A stretch of 64,000 bases of DNA, taken from Pseudoalteromonas prydzensis (GTDB lineage: Bacteria > Pseudomonadota > Gammaproteobacteria > Enterobacterales > Alteromonadaceae). Below, piece by piece: positions 51,979-61,193 of this stretch. Every line of letters begins with the position of its first letter. The first letter of the stretch is position 1. Made by a program: the position numbers and the translations under genes. The stretch spans positions 40,672 to 104,671 of the forward strand of contig NZ_BDDT01000015.1 in assembly GCF_001661495.1 (NCBI RefSeq), in the 5' to 3' direction. The notes beneath the pieces were generated by a model. It did not search any database, was not told the origin of the DNA, and saw only the letters and a program-made list of their open reading frames with translations.

Positions 51979-53448
51979 TTAATCGATTTTTAAGCCTGGG
52001 CTTAATGTTGCTGGCATTGCTACTTTTTCAAGCTCAACAGAGGCAACTGGGTATGCGCAGTAATCAGCGGCATAGTATGCGCTAGCACGGTGGTTACCCG
52101 ATGCGCCAATACCACCAAATGGTGCAGCACTAGAAGCTCCTGTAATTGGGCGATTCCAGTTAACGATACCGGCACGAATACGACGTAAGAAATGGTCATA
52201 GTCAGCGGCGTTATCGCTTAATAAGCCTGCTGATAAACCAAAGCTGGTATCGTTGGCTTTATCAATTGCACTGTCAAAATCTGTAAAGCGGAATACTTTT
52301 AATAACGGCCCAAAGTGCTCTTCATCTGGGAAGTTAGCAACATCAGTACACTCAATAATACCGGGTGTTACAAAGCCTGTATTTTCAGTGTGCTTAAGTT
52401 CAACTAGTACCTCAGCGCCAAGCTCAATAAGTTGTTGCTGTGCTTTTACCATGCCAGCTGCAGCCGCCGATGAAATCATCGAGCCCATAAATGGTTGCTC
52501 TGCGTCATCGTAGTTGCCCACTTTAATCGCTTTAGTGGCAGTAATTAAACCAGCTAAAATTGCATCGCCTTGCTCGCCTACTGGTAAAAATAATTTACGT
52601 GCGCAAGTACAACGTTGACCACTTGAGATAAACGCTGATTGAATAATATCGTGAATAACCGCTTTAGTGTCTGCAACATCAGTAATTATAAGCGGGTTAT
52701 TGCCACCCATTTCTAATGCCAAGATTTTACCCGGTTGACCGGCAAACTGCTCATGTAAAATATGACCTGTGCGTGATGAACCAGTAAAGAATAAACCATC
52801 AATGCCTTTATGGGCAGCCAATGCTTTACCTGTTACAACTTCACCTTGTACAAGGTTAATAACGCCAGCTGGTAAACCAGCTTTTTCCCATAACTTAAGC
52901 GTAAGCTCTGCCACAGCTGGGGTCAGCTCAGATGGTTTAAATACCACGGTATTACCCGCTAATAACGCAGGCACAATATGGCCGTTAGGTAAGTGACCAG
53001 GAAAGTTATATGGGCCAAACACGGCAACTACACCATGTGGCTTATGACGGATCATCGCACGACCTTGCGGCATTGGATTTTCAACGTCCCCGGTACGCTC
53101 TAAAAATGCTTTTTCAGAGATCGCAATTTTACCGACCATAGCCCCCGCCTCAGTGCGAGTTTCCCATAACGGCTTACCCGTTTCTTGGGCAATCGCTATC
53201 GCCAGCTCTTCGCTGTGCTCTTTTAGGGTTTCAGCAAACGTTTTTACAATCGCCAGGCGCTCTGCAAATGATTTGTCTGCCCAGCTATAAAATGCTGCAC
53301 GCGCTGAGTTAACAGCCGTATCAACTTGCTCGCTGGTTGCTGAGTTTGCTTGCCAAATAATCTCGTTATTGGCTGGGTTTACTGAATTAAATGTATCGCC
53401 TTGGCCTTGTGACCATTGACCATTAATAAATTGTGCAGGATGAGTCAT
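51979..53448 (-). CDS. astD: Succinylglutamate-semialdehyde dehydrogenase
   Basis: 489 aa aldehyde dehydrogenase. FINGQWSQGQGDTF, FGPYNFPGHLPNGHIVPAL, FFTGSSRTG, LEMGGNNPLI and GQRCTCARKL with the catalytic cysteine match AstD. It oxidises N-succinylglutamate semialdehyde with NAD+ in arginine catabolism. It follows astA by 15 bp. astB and astE, which complete the pathway, are not in this window. Confidence 0.95.
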   Translation of the reverse strand: MTHPAQFINGQWSQGQGDTFNSVNPANNEIIWQANSATSEQVDTAVNSARAAFYSWADKSFAERLAIVKTFAETLKEHSEELAIAIAQETGKPLWETRTEAGAMVGKIAISEKAFLERTGDVENPMPQGRAMIRHKPHGVVAVFGPYNFPGHLPNGHIVPALLAGNTVVFKPSELTPAVAELTLKLWEKAGLPAGVINLVQGEVVTGKALAAHKGIDGLFFTGSSRTGHILHEQFAGQPGKILALEMGGNNPLIITDVADTKAVIHDIIQSAFISSGQRCTCARKLFLPVGEQGDAILAGLITATKAIKVGNYDDAEQPFMGSMISSAAAAGMVKAQQQLIELGAEVLVELKHTENTGFVTPGIIECTDVANFPDEEHFGPLLKVFRFTDFDSAIDKANDTSFGLSAGLLSDNAADYDHFLRRIRAGIVNWNRPITGASSAAPFGGIGASGNHRASAYYAADYCAYPVASVELEKVAMPATLSPGLKID

Positions 53449-53463
53449 GTACTTTCTCCTAAA

Positions 53464-54480
53464 TTATATACGTGTTGCGGTAACTATATCGCCAGCTTGT
53501 AAATGCAGTGCATCGGCCATTGCCTGAGGCAAAGTCAACTCTGAGCTAGTTTCATCAAAGTTTAGCTGTGCAACGGTTGCTCTAAAGTCATTTAGTTTTT
53601 CATTGGCTAACATCACAGCAGTGTCGCCACTGTTTTCACCAATTTTCACGGTAAAGTTCTTTGCATTGCGAATAGTGGCAATATTATCAACTTTTGCCTC
53701 AACCGTAGGGCCTGCGTCAAAAATGTCAACGTAGCCGTTAAACGTGAAGCCCTCACTTTTTAACAACTCAATCGCAGGGCGCGTGTTATCGTGCACTTTA
53801 CCGATCACAGCTTGCGCATCTTTACTGAGTAAGTTGACGTAAATTGGGTACTTCGGCATGAGTTCAGCAATAAATACTTTTTGGCCAATCCCAGTTAGGT
53901 AGTCAGCCGTTGGAAAGTCCATTGAGAAAAAGTGCTCTTCAAGCCACTGCCAAAATGGGCTATTGCCTTGCTCGTTAGAAACACCGCGCATTTCTGCAAT
54001 AACGGTTTCAGCAAAACGCTCTTGGTGTTGCTTGATAAACATAAAACGTGCTTTTGAAAGCAGCTTACCGTTATTATTTTTACGGTAACCATCTTTTAAA
54101 AACAGCGTACAAAGCTCTGTTGCCCCTGTGTAGTCATTACACAAGGTTAAGATATCAACCGCTTTATATACATTCAATGTACGAGATGAATGAATGGCTT
54201 TGCTTAAATGATAATGATAAAACGCATCATCTAAACCTACCGCAGCCTCTATTGCTGAGGTACCAACTACCTCACCAGTTTCGCTATCTTCAAGAACAAA
54301 CAAGTAACCTTCATCACCTGGGTGAGATGCACTTTTTGCGAATGAGCTTATAGAATGGTCAATCTTTTTTTGTAATAACTCTTCGTTATTAGGTAAAGAG
54401 GTAAAACCATGCCCTGATTCGTGGGCAATTTTCAATAAAGCTGGGTAATCACATTGCTGGATTGGGCGAAGGATCATCAT
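53464..54480 (-). CDS. astA: Arginine N-succinyltransferase
   Basis: 338 aa. MILRPIQQCDYPALLKIAHESGHGFTSLPNNEELL at the start (positions 2-36) and PFWQWLEEHFFSMDFPTADYLTG (about 176-198), HDNTRPAIELLKSEGFTF and DIFDAGPTVEA are AstA landmarks. It transfers succinyl from succinyl-CoA to arginine, the first step of the AST pathway. A stem-loop of 54525-54547 lies between it and astC. Confidence 0.95.
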   Translation of the reverse strand: MMILRPIQQCDYPALLKIAHESGHGFTSLPNNEELLQKKIDHSISSFAKSASHPGDEGYLFVLEDSETGEVVGTSAIEAAVGLDDAFYHYHLSKAIHSSRTLNVYKAVDILTLCNDYTGATELCTLFLKDGYRKNNNGKLLSKARFMFIKQHQERFAETVIAEMRGVSNEQGNSPFWQWLEEHFFSMDFPTADYLTGIGQKVFIAELMPKYPIYVNLLSKDAQAVIGKVHDNTRPAIELLKSEGFTFNGYVDIFDAGPTVEAKVDNIATIRNAKNFTVKIGENSGDTAVMLANEKLNDFRATVAQLNFDETSSELTLPQAMADALHLQAGDIVTATRI

Positions 54481-54524
54481 GAGTCCGCTTGCTCCCTTAT
54501 AAATAACGGTAAATTAAGAATAGT

Positions 54525-54547
54525 AGGGCAAGCTTGCTGCCTGCCCT
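54525..54547. other. Stem-loop in the astC-astA spacer
   Basis: AGGGCA (54525-54530) pairs with TGCCCT (54542-54547), and GC/GC extends it past one mismatch. Could modulate relative expression of astC and astA. No T-run. Confidence 0.45.
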
Positions 54548-54568
54548 TATAATGATGAGACGTGTTGC

Positions 54569-55774
54569 TTAACCGTTCACAACTTTGGCAACCGCTTTTT
54601 CAAAGCGTGCCATACCTTCGCGAATATCCGCTTCAGGGATCACTAAAGAAGGTGTAAAGCGTACAACATCAGCACCAGCCACTAAAGACATCACGCCCTC
54701 AGCAGTACCTGCCACTAAAAACTCTTTAGCACGACCTTTAAACTGTTCAGTTACTACTGCACCGATTAACAAGCCTTGACCACGAATTTCTGAAAACACT
54801 TGGTGCTTGTCGTTAATCGCTGTTAATAATTCATTGAATAATGCAGCTTTAGCTTTAACGCCAGCGAGTACTTCAGGTGTATTTACAGTATCAAAAGCCG
54901 CTTCACCAACAGCACATGCCAATGGATTACCGCCATAAGTCGAGCCGTGCGTACCTACTTTAAGATGCTTGGCGATTTCTGTTGTGGTGATCATCGCACC
55001 AATTGGGAAACCGCCACCAAGCGCTTTAGCTGTAGTTAAAATATCTGGAGTTACATTCAAACCTTGATATGCATACAGCTCGCCAGTACGACCAACACCT
55101 GTTTGTACTTCATCAAAAATAAGCAATGCATTATGTTTAGTACATAATTCACGTACGCCTTTAGCAAATTCGTCAGTAGCAGAAATAATACCGCCTTCGC
55201 CTTGCAGTGGTTCCATCATTACCGCACAGGTGTTATCAGAGATAAGTGCTGCAAAAGCGTCTAAATCGTTAAAATCACAATGCACGATATCGCCAGGTTT
55301 TGGACCAAAGCCATCAGAATAAGCAGCTTGACCACCTACAGTAACAGTGAAGAATGTACGGCCATGGAAGCCTTTGTTAAAAGCGATGATTTGTGATTTT
55401 TGTTCACCGAAGTTTTCAAGTGCTACGCGACGCGCTAATTTTAGTGCACCTTCATTTGCTTCAGCGCCAGAGTTGGCAAAATAAACTTTTTCAGCAAATG
55501 TCGCATCTACTAGCTTTTTAGCTAAACGCAGTGCTGGCTCATTCGTCATTACATTAGCTACGTGCCAGATTTTCTCGCCTTGCTCTTTTAGTGCTTTAAC
55601 TAATGCAGGATGACAATGACCTAGACAGTTAACAGCGATACCGCCGGCAAAGTCGATATATTCACGACCTTGCTGATCCCAAACGCGTGACCCTTCACCA
55701 CGAACAGGAATAACGCTTGAAGGTGCGTAGTTAGGAACCATTACTTGATCAAATAATTCGCGATTGACTGTCAT
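54569..55774 (-). CDS. astC: Acetylornithine/succinylornithine aminotransferase
   Basis: 401 aa class III PLP enzyme. FDQVMVPNYAPSSVIPVRGE, YIDFAGGIAVNCLGHCHPAL, FANSGAEANEGALKLAR, FDEVQTGVGRTGELYAY and the PLP lysine in LTTAKALGGGFPIGAM are present. The gene order with astA-astD points to succinylornithine use in arginine degradation. Homologues often also serve arginine synthesis as ArgD. GAGG is seven bases before the ATG. Confidence 0.95.
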   Translation of the reverse strand: MTVNRELFDQVMVPNYAPSSVIPVRGEGSRVWDQQGREYIDFAGGIAVNCLGHCHPALVKALKEQGEKIWHVANVMTNEPALRLAKKLVDATFAEKVYFANSGAEANEGALKLARRVALENFGEQKSQIIAFNKGFHGRTFFTVTVGGQAAYSDGFGPKPGDIVHCDFNDLDAFAALISDNTCAVMMEPLQGEGGIISATDEFAKGVRELCTKHNALLIFDEVQTGVGRTGELYAYQGLNVTPDILTTAKALGGGFPIGAMITTTEIAKHLKVGTHGSTYGGNPLACAVGEAAFDTVNTPEVLAGVKAKAALFNELLTAINDKHQVFSEIRGQGLLIGAVVTEQFKGRAKEFLVAGTAEGVMSLVAGADVVRFTPSLVIPEADIREGMARFEKAVAKVVNG

Positions 55775-56157
55775 TTTATATCCTCTTAATTGTTATCTCA
55801 CAGAGAGCGTGAAAAATAGGCTCGATGATGGTGTGAAATACCATCTCATTTGGCGTAAATCAGCATAGCTTAAATAGCCAAAAAATACTCTCTGGTTCAA
55901 TTTTCAGACGGTCATTATTTCAGAGTTTTTTGCTATTGTCTCTTAGAAAACTTTCATGCAGCCCTTGTAATTAAAGGGATTGAGATATTATTTCAGAGAT
56001 AGTGAATAACTATCTGAATAATGAATAATGGGGTTGTTTATTCGATAAGGCTGCCCCACTACTCGCCAAGCAGCGCTTTTGTAAATAAAAGGTGAGTAAA
56101 AGCAGATATTAATGATGAATGAATAGTCGTAAAAAAATTAACAAAAAATTTATGAAA
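55775..56157. promoter_or_regulatory. astC upstream region with direct repeats and a leader hairpin
   Basis: No gene in 383 bp. ATTATTTCAGAG occurs twice (55914-55925 and 55987-55998), 73 bp apart. TGAATA occurs three times between about 56003 and 56028, and a matching TTATTC lies near 56038, weakly like ArgR-box halves. GATGGT (55827-55832) pairs with ACCATC (55840-55845) in the astC leader. Regulation by arginine is plausible but not shown. Confidence 0.5.
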
Positions 56158-57318
56158 CTAGTCAATTTTAATATGAAAATGCTGTAAATTGGTTTTTTCT
56201 AGCTGTTCAAGCTCCAGCTTAGACAGTCCAACATGGTTAAACCAGAGTGATTTTTCATCACTTTCTAATAACTGATGGGCACTCAAACTAACTGCTTGGC
56301 TATAACAGCGCGCTTTGCGTATTAACATTGTTAGTGGCAATGCTGAGTCACCTTTTGCCACACCATTAACCAATTGCGATAGCACGGCATTAAATGGCAA
56401 ATACCGAAATGCCATCTTCTCAATCACCGTTGCTGTCACTTTAAGCGCATGCTGATTCAGTAAAGTACTTAAAAATAGCGGATCTGGCTTTAGCTCTAAT
56501 AAGGCAGTGTGTAAATCTTTGTGTTGCTCTTCGCGAGCCATTGCGACCTTTCTTTGCCACACTCGTTCGAATGTACGAAGATATAGCCTGATCAAGGCTA
56601 TTTTCCCCACATCGAGTAGCATACCTAAGGTAAATGCATGAACTTCATTTATTCCATTAAGCTTTGCCAGTTCTTGTGCTGCAATAGCGCAGGCCATGGA
56701 GTTATCGCGCAACCTGCGCTTTAACAGTGGGAACGGTTCAGTACTATGCGGCATCCAATGACGCACCGCAAAAGTAGGTACAACAAACTGCAAATTATCT
56801 AAACCGATATAGCGCAGTGCTAAAGACGGGTTATCAACTTTAACCGAAGTGTGTTTATTTCGTTGTGCGCGATAATAAGGCAAGTTGACAAAAGTGACTA
56901 ATTCACGGCCCAACCAAGTCAGATCTTTGACTAACGGCTCAATGCGCCCCACTGATGCAGATTTTACAGCGAGTATGTCTAAAATTGCAGGTATGTTATC
57001 TTCAATGCCAATTGTTTCATGCAGTACAGTGTCTATATCAGCTAACTGCTTGCTCATCGCAGTCTCAATAACTTGATGTAGCTGCTGACTAGCTTGAGCG
57101 CGATATTTATGATGAGCAGTGCTAGATAACTTACGTACTTTTTCTGCTGCAACTTCCACTTCAAGTAAGGTACGTTGTTCCATTGCTTCGCCGTAGTCAA
57201 TTTCTAAGGTATGAATATAGCCAATTTGACGCTGCGCAAAACTATGCCCAAGCAACAGATCATGGGCTCGTTGTTCTAATGCTTTCGCAATCCTTTGTTG
57301 GCGCACTTCATCTGTCAT
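56158..57318 (-). CDS. HDOD-domain protein
   Basis: 386 aa, soluble. The N-terminal half is helical and charged (EQRAHDLLLGHSFAQRQ). From about 120 an HDOD-type domain appears (IPAILDILAVKSASVGRIEPL, ITALAHQ-like CAIAAQELAKLNGI, AFTLGMLLDVGKIALIRLY). The catalytic HD pair is lost, as in all HDOD domains, so a scaffold or regulatory role is likely. It starts 55 bp downstream of pabA on the same strand. This is the second HDOD protein of the window. Confidence 0.82.
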   Translation of the reverse strand: MTDEVRQQRIAKALEQRAHDLLLGHSFAQRQIGYIHTLEIDYGEAMEQRTLLEVEVAAEKVRKLSSTAHHKYRAQASQQLHQVIETAMSKQLADIDTVLHETIGIEDNIPAILDILAVKSASVGRIEPLVKDLTWLGRELVTFVNLPYYRAQRNKHTSVKVDNPSLALRYIGLDNLQFVVPTFAVRHWMPHSTEPFPLLKRRLRDNSMACAIAAQELAKLNGINEVHAFTLGMLLDVGKIALIRLYLRTFERVWQRKVAMAREEQHKDLHTALLELKPDPLFLSTLLNQHALKVTATVIEKMAFRYLPFNAVLSQLVNGVAKGDSALPLTMLIRKARCYSQAVSLSAHQLLESDEKSLWFNHVGLSKLELEQLEKTNLQHFHIKID

Positions 57319-57373
57319 TCATTATTGTCTTTATATAAAAATTAAAGGAGTAATTACGTTTGTTAGCATAAGC

Positions 57374-57955
57374 CTAGAACCGAGTTAAAAAGTTAGCAAG
57401 TAATTCGAGCCCTTGCTCAGTTAAAATAGCTTCTGGATGAAATTGTACCCCTTCTAATGCTAAGCTGTTATGAGCTAAGCCCATTATTTCATCTAACTGG
57501 CCATTTTCTGTTTTTGTCCAAGCTGTGATCTGCAATTCATCTGGCAGACTATTTTTTTCAACCACTAATGAATGATAACGACATACCGTTAATGGATTTG
57601 CTAAACCAGTAAATACACCTTGATTAGCATGATAAATTGGTGAGGTTTTACCGTGCATCACTTGTTTGGCTCTAACAACATTAGCACCTAATGCCTGTGC
57701 AATAGATTGATGCCCTAAGCAAATACCTAAAATTGGCAACTGTCCCTTCAACTTCGCAACCACATCTAAAGATATACCCGCCTCATTTGGCGTACATGGC
57801 CCAGGCGATATCACGATGTGCTGCGGGTTCAACTGAGCTATTTGACTAACCGAGATCTCATCATTGCGCTTTACTAGCACCTCTTGATCTAAGCGCTGAA
57901 AATATTGCACTAGGTTATAGGTAAACGAATCGTAATTGTCGATCATTAACAACAT
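57374..57955 (-). CDS. pabA: Aminodeoxychorismate/anthranilate synthase glutamine amidotransferase subunit
   Basis: 193 aa class I glutamine amidotransferase. LLMIDNYDSFTYNLVQYF, VISPGPCTPNEAGIS, ILGICLGHQSIAQALGA with the nucleophilic cysteine, and GVQFHPEAILTEQG with His-Glu complete the triad. It supplies ammonia for p-aminobenzoate (folate) or anthranilate synthesis. It is named pabA because no trp genes are near and pabA commonly lies by astC in relatives. Confidence 0.93.
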   Translation of the reverse strand: MLLMIDNYDSFTYNLVQYFQRLDQEVLVKRNDEISVSQIAQLNPQHIVISPGPCTPNEAGISLDVVAKLKGQLPILGICLGHQSIAQALGANVVRAKQVMHGKTSPIYHANQGVFTGLANPLTVCRYHSLVVEKNSLPDELQITAWTKTENGQLDEIMGLAHNSLALEGVQFHPEAILTEQGLELLANFLTRF

Positions 57956-58370
57956 CAGGTTAGTAACTCATTGGTAATTAAAGGTTGCAGGGCAAGAGAA
58001 GTAATTGAGCCGCATTCTAACCCAATAGCAAAGAATTTTCAGTTAATTGTCGATTGAAAAACTGCATCTAACGTCTAACATTTTTTACAGCAGTTAAAAA
58101 CTCACCGCCAAAGTATCGTCAACAAGCCAAAATAGTTAAAAGCGAAACCTTATAATCCAAATAAGATTTCAATCTAAGCAACTAATTTAAAACATATTTA
58201 AAATTAAAAACCTTATGATTAAATTGCTCATAGCTAGATAAGCGACTTTATTGCTGCTGCCCTCTAATATTTGCTCATCGCTACAACTTAGCGAACAACA
58301 CGTTAAATATAACATCCCATATCCTTATGATGATGGATGGCCAACTAGAGCAAATATGAAGGAACAAATC
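57956..58370. other. AT-rich intergenic region before the small-protein cluster
   Basis: 415 bp, no gene supported. It should contain the pabA promoter (minus strand) and the promoter of the small exported ORFs (plus strand). A TATAAT at 58151-58156 has no good -35 partner. A 40-codon in-frame extension of the first ORF (from 58251) has no signal peptide or ribosome-binding site. Confidence 0.5.
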
Positions 58371-58667
58371 ATGAAATCATTAACTAAATCAGCGACCAAA
58401 ACCCTATTAGTAAGTGCTGCTATAGCCACTTTATTTAGTGCCAGTGTTATGGCAAACGAGATGGAAAATAACAAGGTTTCACCAGTGACAAGTATTTCAC
58501 AAACACAGGACGTAGTTGCTGTTGATTACAGTTTTAGCCAAGACTTTAACGCTTCATTTGAAAACCAATTAAACAAAATTGATGCCGCTATCACTGCGCA
58601 AATAGATGAATCAATCAAAATGGTGAACCAGCAACTTTCTGCACAACTAGCAAAATTATTTAACTAA
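58371..58667 (+). CDS. Small exported protein of unknown function (first of three)
   Basis: 98 aa from ATG at 58371, set by AAGGA seven bases upstream. A signal peptide (KTLLVSAAIATLFSASVMA) would be cut after VMA at about residue 28. The mature part of about 70 residues is acidic then helical, and ends in a heptad-like LNKIDAAITAQIDESIKM (about 70-87) followed by VNQQLSAQLAKLFN. No cysteine. Not recognised. It is followed after 34 bp by a 32-codon ORF and then a 60-codon ORF. Confidence 0.75.
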   Translation: MKSLTKSATKTLLVSAAIATLFSASVMANEMENNKVSPVTSISQTQDVVAVDYSFSQDFNASFENQLNKIDAAITAQIDESIKMVNQQLSAQLAKLFN

Positions 58668-58701
58668 TTTGATATTCAGAATAATCAAAAAGGAATGAGG
58701 T

Positions 58702-58800
58702 ATGATTAATTTTAGTAAAAACTTAGTCAGTAAAGGCTTGCTTATCGGTTGCTCATTATTGAGCTATAGCGTTACTCAACTTGAAATTGCAGGTGAATAA
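58702..58800 (+). CDS. 32-codon ORF, possible tiny lipoprotein (second of three)
   Basis: The peptide MINFSKNLVSKGLLIGCS... has a short signal with two lysines and a perfect lipobox LIGC at residues 14-17. The mature part would be only 16 residues (CSLLSYSVTQLEIAGE). AGGA is seven bases before the ATG. It ends two bases before the next ORF starts, so the two are coupled. It could also be a short leader peptide. The length makes it easy to miss. Confidence 0.55.
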   Translation: MINFSKNLVSKGLLIGCSLLSYSVTQLEIAGE

Positions 58801-58802
58801 TA

Positions 58803-58985
58803 ATGGAAAAAACAGATAAACAAGCTATCAGCCTTTTATGTGCTTTTGCCTGCTTGATGCTAGCAAGTATTGTAATGCCAAGCTATGCCGCACCTGTGGA
58901 TGCACACACAGCTGCCGATAAAGTATTGAGCTCAGCTGATAGTTTTGAGCAATGTGCTATTGGTAGCAACATCATCACCTTATGA
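58803..58985 (+). CDS. Small exported peptide of unknown function (third of three)
   Basis: 60 aa. A signal peptide (LLCAFACLMLASIVMPSYA) is followed by a predicted mature peptide of about 31 residues starting APVDAHTAADKVLSS and ending EQCAIGSNIITL. AGGTGA lies six bases before the ATG. It has one mature cysteine. Not recognised. The hairpin at 59007-59035 lies 21 bp past its stop. Confidence 0.68.
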   Translation: MEKTDKQAISLLCAFACLMLASIVMPSYAAPVDAHTAADKVLSSADSFEQCAIGSNIITL

Positions 58986-59006
58986 TAAATAACAGCCCCC
59001 AACACC

Positions 59007-59035
59007 TACGCTGAAGTTCAACCACCTTCAGCGTA
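59007..59035 (+). terminator. Hairpin after the small exported ORFs
   Basis: TACGCTGAAG (59007-59016), loop of nine bases, CTTCAGCGTA (59026-59035), then AGTCTTTCG. A strong stem but a weak T-run; probable terminator. Confidence 0.6.
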
Positions 59036-59225
59036 AGTCTTTCGAATATGCCTGTTTCATGCTCAGACAGCAAATCATGATAGTTAAGTCTTAACACAAA
59101 GATAGTGTAGTTATCACTTAAACAAGCTTTTCACTCTTGATTTATTCTGTAATTGCCCAAGCTCTATTATGTTGGGGCAAATAAATCCCCCACATCATCT
59201 ACATTTAATAATTAAGGAGCAAAAT

Positions 59226-59474
59226 ATGTTAGGCGAAGACCATTCATTAACTAAAGAGTTTCCTGAGCATCTAAATACCATCACTGCGTTAAGTAAAGAA
59301 AGTTCCGAGTTTGCGGCTAGAGCAAAGCAGTATAATGCTATTGATAAGGAGGTTCGTGTACTCGAACTTCAAGATGCCCCAATTGATGATCAATCCATGC
59401 AACAACTAAAAGTTGAACGAGCAGAGTTAAAAGATTGGCTACATAAAGAATTAGTAAGTGCTAGCGAGTCTTAA
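59226..59474 (+). CDS. YdcH/DUF465-family small protein
   Basis: 82 aa from ATG at 59226, set by AAGGAG seven bases upstream; 19 upstream in-frame residues to 59169 are not supported. LTKEFPEHLNTITALSKES, YNAIDKEVRVLELQ and LKVERAELKDWLHKEL match the helical hairpin of YdcH-like proteins. Cytoplasmic, function unknown. A hairpin terminator follows. Confidence 0.82.
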   Translation: MLGEDHSLTKEFPEHLNTITALSKESSEFAARAKQYNAIDKEVRVLELQDAPIDDQSMQQLKVERAELKDWLHKELVSASES

Positions 59475-59482
59475 TTATAGTC

Positions 59483-59502
59483 GCCCACAAAAGTGGGCTT
59501 TA
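59483..59502 (+). terminator. Terminator after the YdcH-like gene
   Basis: GCCCAC (59483-59488), loop AAAA, GTGGGC (59493-59498), then TTTAAAT. Confidence 0.8.
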
Positions 59503-59626
59503 AATTATAAAGCGTTATTTTTCATAAGGCTATGTTTAGTCTTAACTCTCACAAATTTAAAAAGTGATTGCGAATAAACAAAATTGCATACAAACTAACC
59601 CATATTCATTTAAAAACTAGCTGTTA

Positions 59627-61135
59627 ATGTCTAAATATATCCTATCGATTGATCAAGGTACAACAAGCTCAAGAGCTGTGCTATTTACTAAGGATGCGCA
59701 AGTATATACAGCCGCTCAGCAAGAGTTTCAACAGTACTTCCCTGAAAATGGTTGGGTAGAGCATAACCCCGATGATATTTGGCAAACAGTAATTAGCAGT
59801 GCGCAAAAAGCATTAGCAGATAAACAAGTCAAAGCTGAAGACATTATAGCTATAGGTATCGCCAACCAACGTGAAACCACTTTAGTATGGAATAAAACGA
59901 CAGGTAAACCCATTTATAACGCGATAGTCTGGCAAGATCGACGCAGCAGTGAATACTGTAAGAGTTTACGTGATGCAGGACACAGCGAAAGCGTGAATGA
60001 TAAAACCGGCTTATTACTCGATCCGTATTTTTCTGCCACCAAAATTCGTTGGATTTTAGATAATGTCACTGGCGCTAAAGAGCAAGCTGCAGCTGGCGAA
60101 CTGGCCTTTGGTACAGTAGACACCTACTTACTATGGCAATTAACCAACGGTAAAGTACACAAAACCGATGCAACCAATGCCTCTCGCACATTATTGTTTA
60201 ACATTCATAAGCAATGCTGGGATGAAGAGCTACTCTGCTTATTTGATATTCCAGCCTCAATGTTACCTGAAGTGATGGACTCAGCGGCTGACTTTGGTGT
60301 AACTAGCAGCGAGTTATTTGGTGGTGAAATCCCAATTAGTGGCATAGCGGGCGATCAGCAAGCCGCATTAATTGGCCAGGCGTGTTTTGAAGAAGGTATG
60401 GCAAAAAGCACCTACGGAACTGGCTGTTTTTTAATGCTTAATACCGGAGATAAAGCACTCAAGTCGAATAATCGCTTATTAACCACCATCGCCTATAGGC
60501 TCAACGGCAAACCCACCTATGCCATTGAAGGCAGTATTTTTATGGCAGGTGCCACCATGCAATGGATTGTAGAAGGTTTAAAACTACTGGAGCACGCAGG
60601 TGAAAGTGAGGCGCTGGTTAAAGGTGTTCCCTTAGATCATGGGGTATTTTTAGTGCCCTCTTTTACAGGTTTAGGCGCTCCTTATTGGGATGCTAATGCT
60701 CGTGGTGCTATTTTAGGGCTTACCCGAGATTCAGGGATTAGTACTATTGTGGCAGCTGCCTTACAATCAGTGGGTTATCAAACTAAAGATTTGCAAAAAG
60801 CGATGGAAGGGGATGGCTTGCGCCCCAGTATTTTGCGCGTCGATGGCGGTATGGCCAATAATAATTGGGCAATGGCATTTTTAGCTAATATTTTAGGTGC
60901 AAGTGTTGAGCGCCCGACCTTAACCGAAACCACCTCGCTTGGTGTTGCCTATTTAGCAGGCCTGCAAAGTGGGGTTTATGAATCAACAGCGCAACTAGCA
61001 ACGATGTGGCGATGTGACCGGCGCTTTGAACCAACCATGAGCAGCGATGAGCGCAACGATTTATATGCAAAATGGCTGCATTGTATTGCGCAAGTGACGC
61101 TTGCTAATAATCAGCAAAATAACAGTGCGAATTAA
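59627..61135 (+). CDS. glpK: Glycerol kinase
   Basis: 502 aa, standard. ILSIDQGTTSSRAVLF, GWVEHNPDDIWQTV, GIANQRETTLVW, GIAGDQQAALIGQACFEEGM and LRVDGGMANNNWAMAFLANI are the FGGY glycerol kinase motifs. It makes sn-glycerol-3-phosphate from glycerol and ATP. glpD follows after 58 bp; glpF and glpR are not seen nearby. No strong ribosome-binding site is evident, which could limit its expression. Confidence 0.98.
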   Translation: MSKYILSIDQGTTSSRAVLFTKDAQVYTAAQQEFQQYFPENGWVEHNPDDIWQTVISSAQKALADKQVKAEDIIAIGIANQRETTLVWNKTTGKPIYNAIVWQDRRSSEYCKSLRDAGHSESVNDKTGLLLDPYFSATKIRWILDNVTGAKEQAAAGELAFGTVDTYLLWQLTNGKVHKTDATNASRTLLFNIHKQCWDEELLCLFDIPASMLPEVMDSAADFGVTSSELFGGEIPISGIAGDQQAALIGQACFEEGMAKSTYGTGCFLMLNTGDKALKSNNRLLTTIAYRLNGKPTYAIEGSIFMAGATMQWIVEGLKLLEHAGESEALVKGVPLDHGVFLVPSFTGLGAPYWDANARGAILGLTRDSGISTIVAAALQSVGYQTKDLQKAMEGDGLRPSILRVDGGMANNNWAMAFLANILGASVERPTLTETTSLGVAYLAGLQSGVYESTAQLATMWRCDRRFEPTMSSDERNDLYAKWLHCIAQVTLANNQQNNSAN

Positions 61136-61193
61136 CAGGCGGCTAATCGCGTTAATATAATCTGACATTCACAACCAACTTAAAGGTGCTCCC

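Noticed and set aside
55840..55900. Sigma-54 promoter before astC, as in E. coli
   Set aside because: GG and GC pairs near TTGGCTATTTAAGC are 10 rather than 12 bases apart, so the -24/-12 geometry fails.
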